The notes under the pieces were generated by a model. It had not been told where the DNA came from. It worked only from the letters and a program-made list of their open reading frames with translations, and ran no database searches. From the NCBI GenBank assembly GCA_036971715.1, contig JAVHJL010000010.1, positions 1,054,001 through 1,118,000 of the forward strand: a stretch of DNA of 64,000 nt, read 5' to 3'. Positions 1-11,331 of this stretch are shown here, one piece after another. Both the position numbers and the translations under genes were made by a program. Origin of the DNA: Arthrobotrys musiformis (Eukaryota > Ascomycota > Orbiliomycetes > Orbiliales > Orbiliaceae). Every line of letters starts with the position of its first letter. Positions within the stretch are counted from its first letter, which is position 1.

Positions 1-1008
1 TGCCAGGCCGAGTTAAAGAAGCATTGGGACACCTGGATCACCCAGAATGACTTCAATACCATCAAATCCTACGGCTTGAACACCGTCCGAATTCCAATCG
101 GTTATTGGGCATTTACATTGAACTCCGGCGACCCATACGTTCAAGGACAAGTCGCATACCTCGACCGCGCGATCGGCTGGGCTAGAGCCGCCGGATTGAA
201 AGTCTGGATCGATCTTCACGGCGCCCCGGGAGGTCAGAATGGATTCGATAATTCCGGGTTGAGAGACAGAATCGGTTTTTTGCAGGGTAATACGGCGACG
301 CAGATGCTGGCTGTGATTAAAAAGGTGGCGGAGAAGTACTGTCAACCGGCTTACAGGGACACTGTTGTTCTTATCGAAGTGTTGAACGAGCCCATGGGGC
401 CTAAATTGGACTGGAAAAAGCTTAGCCAATTTACTTACGACGGGTGGGGGATTATCAGAAGAGAGGGACCGACTTGGGTTGGATACAGTGATGCTTTCTT
501 GCCACTTCCCAAGTGGAACAACCGTTTGGGGCCACAGAATAAGGTCCTTGTGGATAAACACCGTTATCAGGTTTTCTCGGAAGGCGAGGTCTCTCGAAGC
601 TACTGGCAGCATTTCGACGCTGCCTGCAGCGCACGCTGGGATTTCACGGGAAGCAACAAGTACGTCGTCGTCGGAGAATGGAGTGCTGCCATGACCGACT
701 GCGCAAGATGGTTGAACGGATGGAATCGTGGCGCCAGATACGACGGAACATTTCAAAGCTCAAGATCTTACGGAACTTGTAACGACAAAGGCAATGTTGA
801 TACGATGACCCAAACCCAGAAAGATGATCTGAGACGCTTTGTGGAGGCACAGTTGGACAGCTATGAAAAGACCCACGGATGGATCTTCTGGACCTATAAG
901 ACGGAGCTCGGCAATCGCAGCGACGATTGGAGTTATTCGAGGTTGGTCAACAGAGGCATTATGCCCAAGCCGCCTGGATCTAGGAGGTTCCCTAAGCCAT
1001 GTGGCTAA
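1..1008 (+). CDS. GH5 exo-beta-1,3-glucanase, 3' part (5' end outside window)
   Basis: The frame is open from base 1, so the gene starts upstream of the window; 335 codons are visible and there is no intron in this part. It belongs to glycoside hydrolase family 5 of the fungal exo-1,3-beta-glucanase type, secreted or wall-bound enzymes that trim beta-1,3-glucan. Visible support: GLNTVRIPIGYWAF near the start, the LDLHGAPG-like WIDLHGAPGGQNGFDNSG, the acid/base glutamate in VLNEP (about residue 129 of the visible part), and the nucleophile region VVVGEWSAAMTDC. A cluster of cysteines near the C-terminus and GRYDGTF-like ARYDGTF are typical of the family. Family assignment is firm; exact substrate is inference. 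Confidence 0.9.
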   Translation, partial: CQAELKKHWDTWITQNDFNTIKSYGLNTVRIPIGYWAFTLNSGDPYVQGQVAYLDRAIGWARAAGLKVWIDLHGAPGGQNGFDNSGLRDRIGFLQGNTATQMLAVIKKVAEKYCQPAYRDTVVLIEVLNEPMGPKLDWKKLSQFTYDGWGIIRREGPTWVGYSDAFLPLPKWNNRLGPQNKVLVDKHRYQVFSEGEVSRSYWQHFDAACSARWDFTGSNKYVVVGEWSAAMTDCARWLNGWNRGARYDGTFQSSRSYGTCNDKGNVDTMTQTQKDDLRRFVEAQLDSYEKTHGWIFWTYKTELGNRSDDWSYSRLVNRGIMPKPPGSRRFPKPCG

Positions 1009-4000
1009 GATCTATCTTGGAATCTTTGCCGGAGGGATATATCAATACGGTTTGGATTTGTTTTAGAGCGGAATACCAGACGGATACATACAAATGCATA
1101 CACGGACACATCTAGAAACAAAATGGGGTAAAAAAACCCACCCTCTCCTCATTTTATCACACGGCTGGATGTTGTGCTCGTGTGCTGGCGTTTTTTTTTT
1201 TTTTTCCTGATATATTTTTTCGGATGTTTGAAATTTTATAAGCGTGGAGAGCTCAATGGACTCGAGTTTAGTCGTTAATGTCTATCGTATATGATCAATG
1301 TTGTTAGTACTCGTGTAGTATACTAGTTTGTTGAGTAGATGAATCTCAAACAAAAACGACAATTTACTATATTATTAGTTGGCGATGAAATTACATACGG
1401 ACCCAAAATAAGCATGTGTCGAAATCTTAGAATGCATTGATGACGAGAGTCAAGAAAAGGCTAGTGGTGAAAAAGGACCTGACATCATTTCGACAGCGCA
1501 ACTTTGTCTCATGCATAAGCCGGCTAGGTTGCAATTACCTAATACCCGCACTTTTACCACGGTACCGAGCTAAGAATCGAATCTTTAAACTTCAAACCAT
1601 AAAAAAACGTCGGAAATGCAGGTGCGCAAGCCTGCAAAACATTTGGCGAATATTAATCCGAGTAGATAGAAATATTAAGAGGCTACAAGACTCGTTTCGA
1701 TCGATCGGGGCCAACCGAGCCGCCCGGACGGAACGGCAAGAAGGGGTATATATTCACTGGAACCCCTTCCACGTCTTCTTTCTTTTCCTGGCTTACTCCT
1801 CATTTTTCTTCTTATCATTCACGATCGGTAGGGTAGTGCATACCTTGCCTGCATGTGCATAAGCTTACGACGGACCCTGCCCCAGCTGGACCGATCTATC
1901 CCAACTTGGTCTCCAGGCGAATCGCGGGAAATGTATCCAGAATCCAGATCTAGGTATCCAATCTGCTCACATGCATTACCAACATTCTACATCCTAAGGC
2001 ACCCCCCTAGCGACCCTAATACGTAGCCGAATTAATCGCCGACTATATGTACCCGTATATATTGCGAAATTACTTCCCTTTTCAAAATCGCATGCAGCCA
2101 TTCACGAGGTTTTGGATATAATATCAAAACCTGCATATTGCCATCACATCAGTTCTGGGTAGGTGTTTGATCGTATGGCGGGCGGTTCCGATGACAGATC
2201 GAGCAGGCCGTACACCCTCTCAGCTCCGGGGTTCTCAAGGAAAAGAAAATCCAGATTTGATCACGCATAAATCGGCATTGGCATTTTAGGCGAGGAGTCT
2301 TAATGCCGGAGAATTATTGAGATGCAGGTGGGAAGAAAAAGCTTAGGCTGAACGACTTGGCTATCCACCTATTATTACGCTTTGGAAATGGCATTATGCG
2401 TGATCTCTGGTGAAGGCCATAGTGCCAATCAGACAAGTGGAGGGGTAAAAAGGAGATAGCTGAAATAAGTATATACGAAAGACTTAGGAGTGACATCGGC
2501 GAAGTAGATTTTCCACGAAGGGAATATCGCAGGGTATCTCCCTCTACCTTAGCGGGACAGAAGTCATGCATATCTGTCTGCACCTGTGGGATTTCAAGTA
2601 TGAGATTTTATCGATATCCTGTGGGGATTTTTGGCCGCCGCACCATTTGGGTATCTGATTAAACCTCAAGGCTATGTTCAATTCATGAATTCAGGGAACA
2701 AGCTGATTAATTATACCCTATATCTTTATAATATTTTAAAAATCCGAGGAGACAAGGAGAGCCGTTCTCGGGGCATCTTTTCAGGCTAGCACTAGTTCCT
2801 GTTCCTGTTCCTTGGATACGGATATGTTTTACGCATGCAAAATGTCCTGAGATACCGGTATCAATATGATCCACAACTAAACGGTCGTCCGATCAGTAAC
2901 TATCTTAGTGGGGCTAGACATGTGTCGTATATCACCCAACTAACTTCGACTAGTATTCTCCTCCTAGCTAGTGTGGGGGTTATTCTGTCCCGAGTCGAGG
3001 TAGAACAACGTCCGAGTACACCGGTTTTGCCATGTGCTCGATCGAAAGGTTAGAACTTAAAGGTAACGTGAGTACGTAGACTTCGTTCCTGTGTATCCGT
3101 TCTATCGGGTAGAAGCATAGACCTCAGAATATAGAACATTCTTTCCTGTTTCAGACACGAAATGAATTCACGAATTCTGTCTCGAAGCTCGTGCAACCAA
3201 CGCTCAATATATAGAAATTCTTGCGTTGTAGGATTGTGGTAACTGGCTATACTGCTCCAATACACATTTTTGGGCCCTCTTAACTCCTTTCGAGGTTCGA
3301 GGAAGAAGGTTTATGACGTTGTGATGGGACAAAAAGTGCTTCTGCTGTATTACCTCCGAACGCGCTTAGAAGGAGCTACGTTTCAGCGAACTTGGGAGAG
3401 GCTGAGAGTCGCAGAAGCGTCTATCCAGCCGACGGCGTACGGCACGAAGCTCTACCCTAAAGTTATCGACAACTCAAGTTTTAATTTCCAAAGACCAACT
3501 GGCTATTGCCCGCTATCAATTGAAGCTAGATATTTCCAGCCTCCTCGTGCATAGAATTAAGAGGGCTGAAACTAGGCCACTTCTTTACACGCGGGCTTGC
3601 ATTCGCAGCACCATTCCTTATCACATACCGCATGTTTGGAATCTATTATGAATTTCCGAAGGTTTTCCTTATCTATGGAGTCGGCCGACATCCCCCCAAA
3701 AAGAAACCTACCACGCTAAAGACCCGAGCCCTGGCCACCCCATGTCCCCAGCTGTCTCGAAAGCAATAAAAACCTAGCTAGAAAAATGATATTCCATCGG
3801 GCTTCTGCTGCAGTGATTTCAAACCTGCAGCTACGCAAATGCATCCTCGGATACGGGCGATCCCCCCTCTTCCTTCACCCCAAAAACAAGAACCTTGAAG
3901 TTCTCGAAAGTGGAACCTTGGCCCTGCACTCGCAAAGTTTCGGTACAACCTGCATAGCATACTTGCACACCTTCTCCGCTAGTAACTCTGACATCTTCAG

Positions 4001-5272
4001 ATCTTTAGGTAGGTATACCAATTAGTTGAAGGTAATTAGCTAGGAGGCAGCCGTCCTCCTCTTCCGTGCTAGCCAGAAACACCCAAAACCCCAACTGGGT
4101 ACGAGACCAAACCCACCCACGTTTTTTTCCTAGGACCTTTTGCCTCCCGAAGAAAAAGGAAAATGCGAAAGGGTGGTAAAAAAATATACACTGTGCAGTT
4201 ATGTGTACTGCAGGCGATGCTTATCCACTGATAAGCATTCATTGGCATGTCTGTGAATGCATGATTTGGCGAAAGGGTTGCAAGAATGATTGGACGCCCC
4301 TCGCAGCGCTGCAGCATATCTGCAATTGTCCACAAGTCCCCCGCCGTGAAATTATACGCAGACACACACACACACATCAGAGACACACGCACTATTCGGG
4401 TCTCGCGATAGTCAGGTCCTGTCAATTCAACTAGCGCATGGCAAAAGAGACATGCGAAAAGAAGCTTTGCGTGAAAAACGATCCAGTTACGTAGTATCGA
4501 ACATGCGACCTAGAGAGGGCCCCTCCGATATGATACCGCACAACCTGGTAATCGAAACTAAAAGTATAAACCATGCTTGGATGGATAGTCAGTATATCGC
4601 GGGTATCACACCCCTCCAGCCTCGAAAAGGACTTAAATACACCATCTCCCCTCCTTCCAAAATATCAACTTCCCTTCTAGTATCCAGGCCCCCCAGGTGC
4701 ATTACACTAGACCAGTGCATTACCTCATTCGCCTCGAGTACCCGCCTGTTTACCTATTTCACCAAGGTAAATAGATTAAAAAGGCCCCTTGTCGAAGTAT
4801 ACAATTATATTTTCCAAGGCCTTGTTCAGCTTCCATTCGCATAACTGCTAAGCGGTTGGGTTTATAACATTTATACCTTCCCGCGTTTTATTATACTATT
4901 TGGGACGCCGACGTTTATTCGCTTCACGACTACCATTTTTCCTGCCGAAGAGGGTCGCCCATTAAAAGTGTTTAAAAGTGGGAGTTTAAAAGCTGCAGAC
5001 TTTTTTCTTCTTCCCTGGGGTTAATTGAAACTTTCAAGGGAGATTTGAACAAGAAGGACCAAACTGCCTGTTAGGTCAGCCTTCGAAAACAAAGTCGACC
5101 CTCCGGTATCATTCCCTTCAAGTCTTCGGTTTTGACGAGCTTGTCAAGCTCCTCTGTATAAAACCGAGCTTTCGAATTTCTATTACACAACCGAATCCGC
5201 AAGCAGAAATTCTTCAGGAATCCAGCTTTTCTGATTGGGTAATTCAAATTCCAACATCCGACCAACGCAAAA
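1009..5272. other. Gene-free stretch between the glucanase and the permease
   Basis: I see no convincing gene. Open frames up to 141 codons exist (for example 1437-1862) but have no family resemblance and no supporting splice context. The first part is the glucanase 3' flank with a T-run at about 1191-1205. One copy of the dispersed CTGG-N(2-3)-ACGAGAC motif lies at 4095-4107 and a short (CA)n run near 4363-4390. The last 300 bases are the likely promoter and leader of the permease. Confidence 0.5.
4095..4107 (+). repeat. Dispersed motif copy 1 (CTGGGTACGAGAC)
   Basis: Thirteen-base member of a family of nine related sequences in this window, all outside genes. Function unknown. Confidence 0.5.
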
Positions 5273-6905
5273 ATGTCGTACGACAAGGACGTCGAGAAAG
5301 TCGACCCTGAGAAACAGGGATCGGTCACTGTGGCCTCTGATGATGGTTCTCATGCTATCGCCGGTGAGAACTTCGAGGTTGGTGACTCGATGTATGCGAA
5401 ACTACAACGATTCGCTGGAAAATGGAATATCGAACAGAGAGGTATCGAGCGGGTATGTCAATAACCCCCCATTAATTTCGTACGCTGTATAGATATGCAT
5501 AGATATTGTCAGACGAACTGACATTGAGATGAATGAATAGGTCCCGGAATCCGAAAAGACCGATACAAAGCTCTACAAGGCCGGTACCATGTGGCTGGCC
5601 GCAAATCTGGTCGTATCCTCCTTCGCAATCGGTGTCTTGGGCCCTCACATCTTCGCCCTCGGATGGCGCTCCTCCTGGCTCACAATCCTCTTCTTCAATC
5701 TCCTATCTATCACCCCCGTCTGCTTCTTTTCTACCTTCGGACCGGAATTCGGATTACGTCAGATGATTCTTAGTCGCTTTTACTTCGGCCCACATCTAGT
5801 CCGATTCATCGCCTTCCTCAACTGTTTAGCCTGCATTGGCTGGTCGTCCGTCAACGTCATCGTCGGTGCACAGCTGATCCATACTGTAAACCACTCGGTA
5901 CCAGAATATGCCGGAATCTTGATCATCGCATTCTGCACCTTCATCATCACCTGCTTCGGATACAAGGTTGTCCACTACTATGAATTCTACTCTTGGATCC
6001 CATGCTTCATCGTCTTCCTCATCACCGTCATTCAATTCGCTAGAAGCGGGGTGTTCACTGCTATCCCTGATGGAAGTGGAAAGGAAACCGCAGGTTCGAT
6101 TCTCAGCTTCGGTGGTGCGATTTATGGTTTCGGAACCGGATGGTGCTCTTACGCAGCGGACTATACCGTTTACCAACCAAAATCCGCCAACAAGTACCTC
6201 GTATTCTTCTACACCTGGGCCGGCCTCATCGTACCCCTGCTGTTCACCGAAATCCTCGGCGCGGCAATCTACATGGGTACCTACACCTCGGAAGTCTACC
6301 AAACCGGCTACGAAACCGGAAAAATCGGTGGTCTCTTCGGCGCCGTCCTCGTCACCAACTCCCTCGGCAACTTTGGAAACTTCTGCTTGGTCATCCTCGC
6401 CCTCTCCATCATCGGAAACAACTGTCCAAATATCTACTCCATCGGTCTTTCCGTCCAGGTTCTATCCACAAAACTCCAGCGTGTTCCCAGATTCATCTGG
6501 ACCTTCATCGCCACATGCTGTTACATCGCCATCGCCATCCCGGGAGCAACACACTTCGAAACCGTCCTCGAAAACTTCATGTTATTGATCGCCTACTGGT
6601 TGGGTATCTATGAAGGTATTTCTCTCACCGAGCATTTCATCTTCCGGAGAGGTTTCAAGGGATACGAAGTATCGCATTACGATCAGCCTGATAAACTTCC
6701 CGTCGGAATCGCAGCCGGTATCGCATTCTGCGCTGGTATTGGTGGCGCCGTGTTGGGTATGTCGCAGGTATACTGGATGGGTCCTATCGCCAGGCTCTGC
6801 GGTGGGGAGTTCGGTGGCGATGTTGGGTTCGAATTGGCGTTTGGATTTGCGGCGGTGACGTATCTTGCTCTTAGACCTCTCGAGAAGGCGAGGTTTGGAA
6901 GGTAG
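5273..6905 (+). CDS. FCY2: Purine-cytosine permease (NCS1 family, FCY2-like)
   Basis: Two exons, 5273-5452 and 5541-6905, joined in phase 0 across an 88-nt intron (donor GTATGT); 514 aa. NCS1 transporters of this branch import cytosine and purines by proton symport at the plasma membrane. The junction restores the family hallmark GIERVPESEKTDTKLYKAG, just before the first membrane segment (MWLAANLVVSSFAIGVLG). About twelve hydrophobic segments follow, with the family motifs GWSSVNVIVGAQL, the substrate-region GWCSYAADYTVYQP and a long conserved stretch around GNNCPNIYSIGLSVQ. The hydrophilic N-terminus (about 75 residues) is normal for the family. Family is secure; whether cytosine, purines or both are carried cannot be told from sequence. 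The initiator ATG sits in the context AAAATGTCG. Confidence 0.93.
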
Positions 6906-7951
6906 AAAGCCCCCTTTGCGCAGGGCTTAGAGGCCTTTTGGGGTGGGGGGGGAGTTTTGAAATGTTTCTGTTTTTGGTATTTTTGAGTTTTGCTCTTTTA
7001 TAAATTTAGCTGGCACTTCTTTTTCGCTTTTTTCTCTATAATTCTTTTTTTATATTCGGTTGTCTTTGAAGTTAAAGATTCGGAAGGAGTAGAACTTTTA
7101 TAATGATATAGCATAGATGAAATTTCAACTTTCCTACAAATCATACATTTTCAGTCCCCAAAGTTGGCATAGAACCAACCCGTTTAGACATCCACCAAAT
7201 ATACCTAATTCTTAAAAACGACCCGCTAATTGGGCATATGTTCAAAACTTATCTCGCAACTGAAGGGTAGTAAATAATCAAATTGACCACAAAAACAATA
7301 TAATACACCAAAAAGGCTTAAAGCGCATCAACCAACAATCGCAATTTGATAGAAGAAAAAAATCGCATGATAAGACATGCAATCGCCCCAAAGCTCCATT
7401 TCGAAAAGCGCAAACTATGAGTACAAAGGGCTGCTCCAAAAAGAACGGACGAAGGAAGTAGTTAAAAAAGGTATGAATGTGTACAGCAAGAATAGAATAA
7501 AAATCCAAGACGACGGCGCTAAAAAGCACGGGATGAAATGGAGAAGTGAAAAAAAGAGGAGGGGGGCGACGAAGATGAAAGGTTTAGGTGGAAAGAATAA
7601 AAATAAAGGGCCCCAAAGGCTTCAATCCACGGATCCAGAGAATTCGGGGAAGAATGAGAAACACCAAAAAGCCAATAGAAGAGGAGGAACAAAGAAGCAG
7701 GGTTATGGGTCATGAATGAAACGGAAGGTTTAAAAAAAAAAAAAAAAAAATTCATACTAATACATTAAATGGATTCCGCTTCGTCATGAAACTGATCGTT
7801 ACCGTTAGAATAAAAATAATAAAAGCCATTCCATGCCCACATGGAATTAGAACCACCTCATAAAAGAAAGAAAGAAAGAGAGAAATAAAGAAAAGGATTG
7901 AAATAAATATATATAAGGAGGGGTAAAAGGTAAAAAAAACCGTTACCCCCC
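6906..7951. other. Convergent 3' flanks of the permease and SPA2
   Basis: A/T-rich tail-to-tail spacer. It holds the 3' regions of both genes, a G-run at about 6942-6952 and an A-run at about 7733-7750. Open frames here are low-complexity Lys/Arg-rich or Phe/Ser-rich and are not credible genes. Confidence 0.5.
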
Positions 7952-10900
7952 TTATCGTGCTTCATTGTCGATCTCCTCAACGACACGCACGAGTTCCTAG
8001 TCTTATAGTTAGCACCACCGAATCTAGAGGTAGGTCGAACGGGCCTACAAACCTTCGTTTCTCTGGCCATGGCAAAACAATGCCCGGCCAACCTCGCGTT
8101 GAAATCCTTCGAGGCTTTCCCTTCATTCTCAATGTCCTCGATCTTCATGCCAAGCATTTGGTGCATGGATTCATCCAAACTCTTGACAATCCGTCCGATT
8201 CTGTCTCGCAACTTGCTGGACCTTGCGGTATCCATCGCGTTTTCCGTCGATTGTATGACCTTACCTACAAAGAGGATAACGTCGTCCATAAGAGGACGCA
8301 GGGTCCGCAGGTGGCTGTCCTCCGATCGAATTTCCTGGAGGAGCCTCTGGATGCTTTCTATTACTCCATTGGTTTGGCTGATGAGGAAGTTCTATAAAGT
8401 CAAATAGTTAGCACCCTCCCAACGTTTGAATTAGGGCCATCTCAAAACATACTTTCAACTCCTCGACCTCACTCCGTTCCTCCTGAACATCGAACGTTGG
8501 CAGGGAATTAATCCCTAATGGGTTCATTGCGGAGAACTTTCCGTCTCGTTTGGAACTCCAAGTTCCACTCTGGTTCCGTGTTGACACCCGCTGATTTGAA
8601 TACCGCGACGAAAACGAAGAGGTACTGTAAACCGACTCGATACTAGTACGTGCCGGACTATTACCGTTCATGATCGGTGTCGACTTGCTTGATTTCAGCG
8701 GCACGCTTAACAGCTCTGCGTCGCCGTCATCCGTCATCCCGTCAACTGTATCATCATCTTCTAGCTCTTCGCTAGGAGTTGGTCGGACCTTGACTCTCTT
8801 AGCCAGGTCAACGACGGCAGATGTTAAGTGGGATGTGGCGGCGTCGACGAGAGATACAGGCGAAAGGCCGTCGGCGGAGGCGTGGTTTCGAATTGCAGTG
8901 ATCAAATTCTGCCCAGTGGCTTCAACCCTCATTGACAGTTTGAGTACGTCATCAGGCGCGGTGACGGTGTCGATGCTTCTAGTTATCGCCCTCACTATGG
9001 CCGCGACGCTCTTCATCTGCGATAATGTCCCTTTGGGATCAATACGAGCATTCCGAAGAATCTCGTCAACCAGGAGTTGGCATTTTGTGATATGAATATC
9101 CTTTATCAGTCCGTTAGGGTCGGAATGCACGGTGGCCTTGTTGATATTACTCTCCATAGCATACTGCAAACCTATTGAAGCAGCTCTCAGATTCCGGAGT
9201 TGTGTTCTAGTCTTGGTGTACCGAGCCTTCCAGTCCTTAACTTCGTCCCTTAGACTTGCAATTTCGGCAGTTAATTGGTCGTGAGAATGTGTAACGTCGC
9301 CGCTAGCTGACAATGACTTCATTTCTTCCAAGAAACCCATTGCTTGCTTTCGAACCTCCTCTGTCGTCTCCTGCTGTTGCTGTAATTCGACTTTGAGATG
9401 TTCGTGCACCTCGAGAAGTTCCTTATACTTTCTCTGTAGCTCTGGGTCGCCTCCACTTCCGCCACCATTTCCACTACCACCCCTGCATTCGTGCGAATTT
9501 TGCCACTCTTCGAGGGCACGGTTTTCGGATCTTAACCTAGCGAGCTCGTTTTGTAAAGAAGAATTGAGGTTTTGGGCATTGGCGAGCTTATTCTCGAGAG
9601 AAGTTTTCAGATCGAACAATTCTTGCGTTTTATTCTCTAGGGCCTAATAGAAAGTCAATATAGATCCTCAGCTATCGCAATCAATTGGGGCGTACATGTT
9701 CATTATGTCCTTGGAGCACTTTCAGCTGGCTTTGCACAGACCGAAGTTCCTCTTCGTCATCTTTCCATAGTTGTTCTGCATCCCTCAATCGACCGATTTC
9801 TCGGTCCTTTTCCCTTGTCTGGAATTCCAGGTCGTCAAGTTTCTTTTGCAAGGTCGATACTTGGACTTGATAGTCGGCAATCAGCTTTTTGTCAGCCTAG
9901 ATATTCGTTAGCAGTTGAAATATGGAGTACAGAGTTTCCGTCTCATCGAATTATTACCTGATTAGATAGTGGCTCGCGAGACGAGCTCGTGTTGCTAGCA
10001 TAGCTCTCTCTGCCGTTCACTGCCCTCTTGCTAGCGCCTCCGGATTGTCGGTACCGATCTTCTAAACCAAAAGCACCCTCTTCGTCGTTTTGCATTCCAC
10101 CATAATTTTCGTCTCCTAGGGGTTTGTCCGGTCTGTTTTGTGGTGGTAAGTTTTTCGGTAAAGGTCGACCTAAAGAGTTGGGGCCAGCGCCCGGTCCGTT
10201 TGGCATGTTTGGCGGGCCTCCTAATCCGTTCGGTGGACCCCCTAATCCGTTTGGTGGCCCATTAGGCCCTCCTGGTCCAGCTCCTGGTCCGAGACTTGTA
10301 GGTGTCCTTGGCGGTGGGCCATAGGCTCCGGGACCAGGTCGTTGTACGCCGTTTGGCGGATTCGGGTTTAAAGGAGCAGGTTTCGGGCGTCTGTCCTGCT
10401 GATTGTTTGGTGAATTATCGCGAAGGCTAACGGCAGGGCTTTCTGGCCGATCGATGCTGCTACCCGTAACATATGGATACCTCCTCTCCAGCTCGTAAAA
10501 CACATCTGTCGCTAAATCTCGAAATCTAGGAGGTGGCAAGGTGCTGAGTTTCTGTCTAGCTTGGTTCCTCTTGGGGTGAAATTCGGTCCTGGGCATAAGG
10601 TAAGGTGTAGAGCCTTCAGGGAGGTCGGTAGGTATAGGTCTGGCGACATTGGAAGCGCTGGATAGCCTATCACCAGCACCTTGGCGTCGCTGTAGCTCGT
10701 CGTAGACATCCGTACTGAGCTCCTGGAACTGGATGCCAGTGAGTCGGAGCAGTTTGTCGCGCGCTTTGTTGGCTTTGGAGTCGTTCTTCTCGGCCTTGAG
10801 GTAGGGTTCTAGGAGAGCTTTGAGAGCAGCGTGTTGGCGAGCAACCTGCTGTTCATCATCAAGTTTCTGGTCTCGACGAGGTGGCATTCTCATGCGAGAC

Positions 10901-11151
10901 CGCATGTTCGGAGAGTCTTCGTACTGCATTCTCATGCCGTCTGATGATCTTGCTACGGAGGATGGAGGCGATGTGTTCGATGAGCGTCCCATGCTTGGTC
11001 CGCTCGACGAGGCAGTACGGGACATTGTACTACCGGAGTCGGTAGGTGATTTGTAGGTGCTGATACCAGACCAGTCGCTTCCAGCAACAGACATAGGCGA
11101 TAGCGGGGGGCGGTGGTCGAGTAGAGGGGGTCGGGCGGTGATGTTGTTCAT
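7952..11151 (-). CDS. SPA2: Polarisome scaffold Spa2 (SHD/GIT-repeat protein)
   Basis: Five exons on the minus strand: 11151-9958, 9896-9696, 9643-8453, 8391-8053 and 7996-7952; four introns of 52-61 nt, all phase 0; 989 aa. Spa2 is the scaffold of the polarisome at growing hyphal tips, linking formin, MAP-kinase modules and Rab regulators. Near the start is the fungal Spa2 signature GSDWSGIS. Two SHD repeats follow (about residues 124-157 and 193-224: KANKARDKLLRL...ELSTDVYDELQRR, then RNQARQKLSTLPPPRFRDL). A Gly/Pro/Asn-rich linker lies at about 270-345 and a long coiled coil at about 400-570. The C-terminal helical domain ends ARETKELVRVVEEIDNEAR, which the last junction restores. I start at 11151 because the homologous part begins there; an in-frame ATG 28 codons upstream (11235) gives an unsupported extension. 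Confidence 0.93.
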
Positions 11152-11295
11152 GGTGGAAGAGAAGGTTGGAAGGACCGATGGAGGTAGGTGCAGGTGGTGG
11201 TTTGATTTTGGCGGCGGGTTGATTTTGGAATTCAATAAATTCCTCTAAAACGCTCAAACAGAACGTCCAACAGAATCGCAGCGGCAGCTCCAAAC

Positions 11296-11331
<36 letters not shown>

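Noticed and set aside
1437..1862. 141-codon plus frame
   Set aside because: Lys/Arg- then Phe-rich composition without motifs; looks like chance in A/T-rich intergenic DNA.
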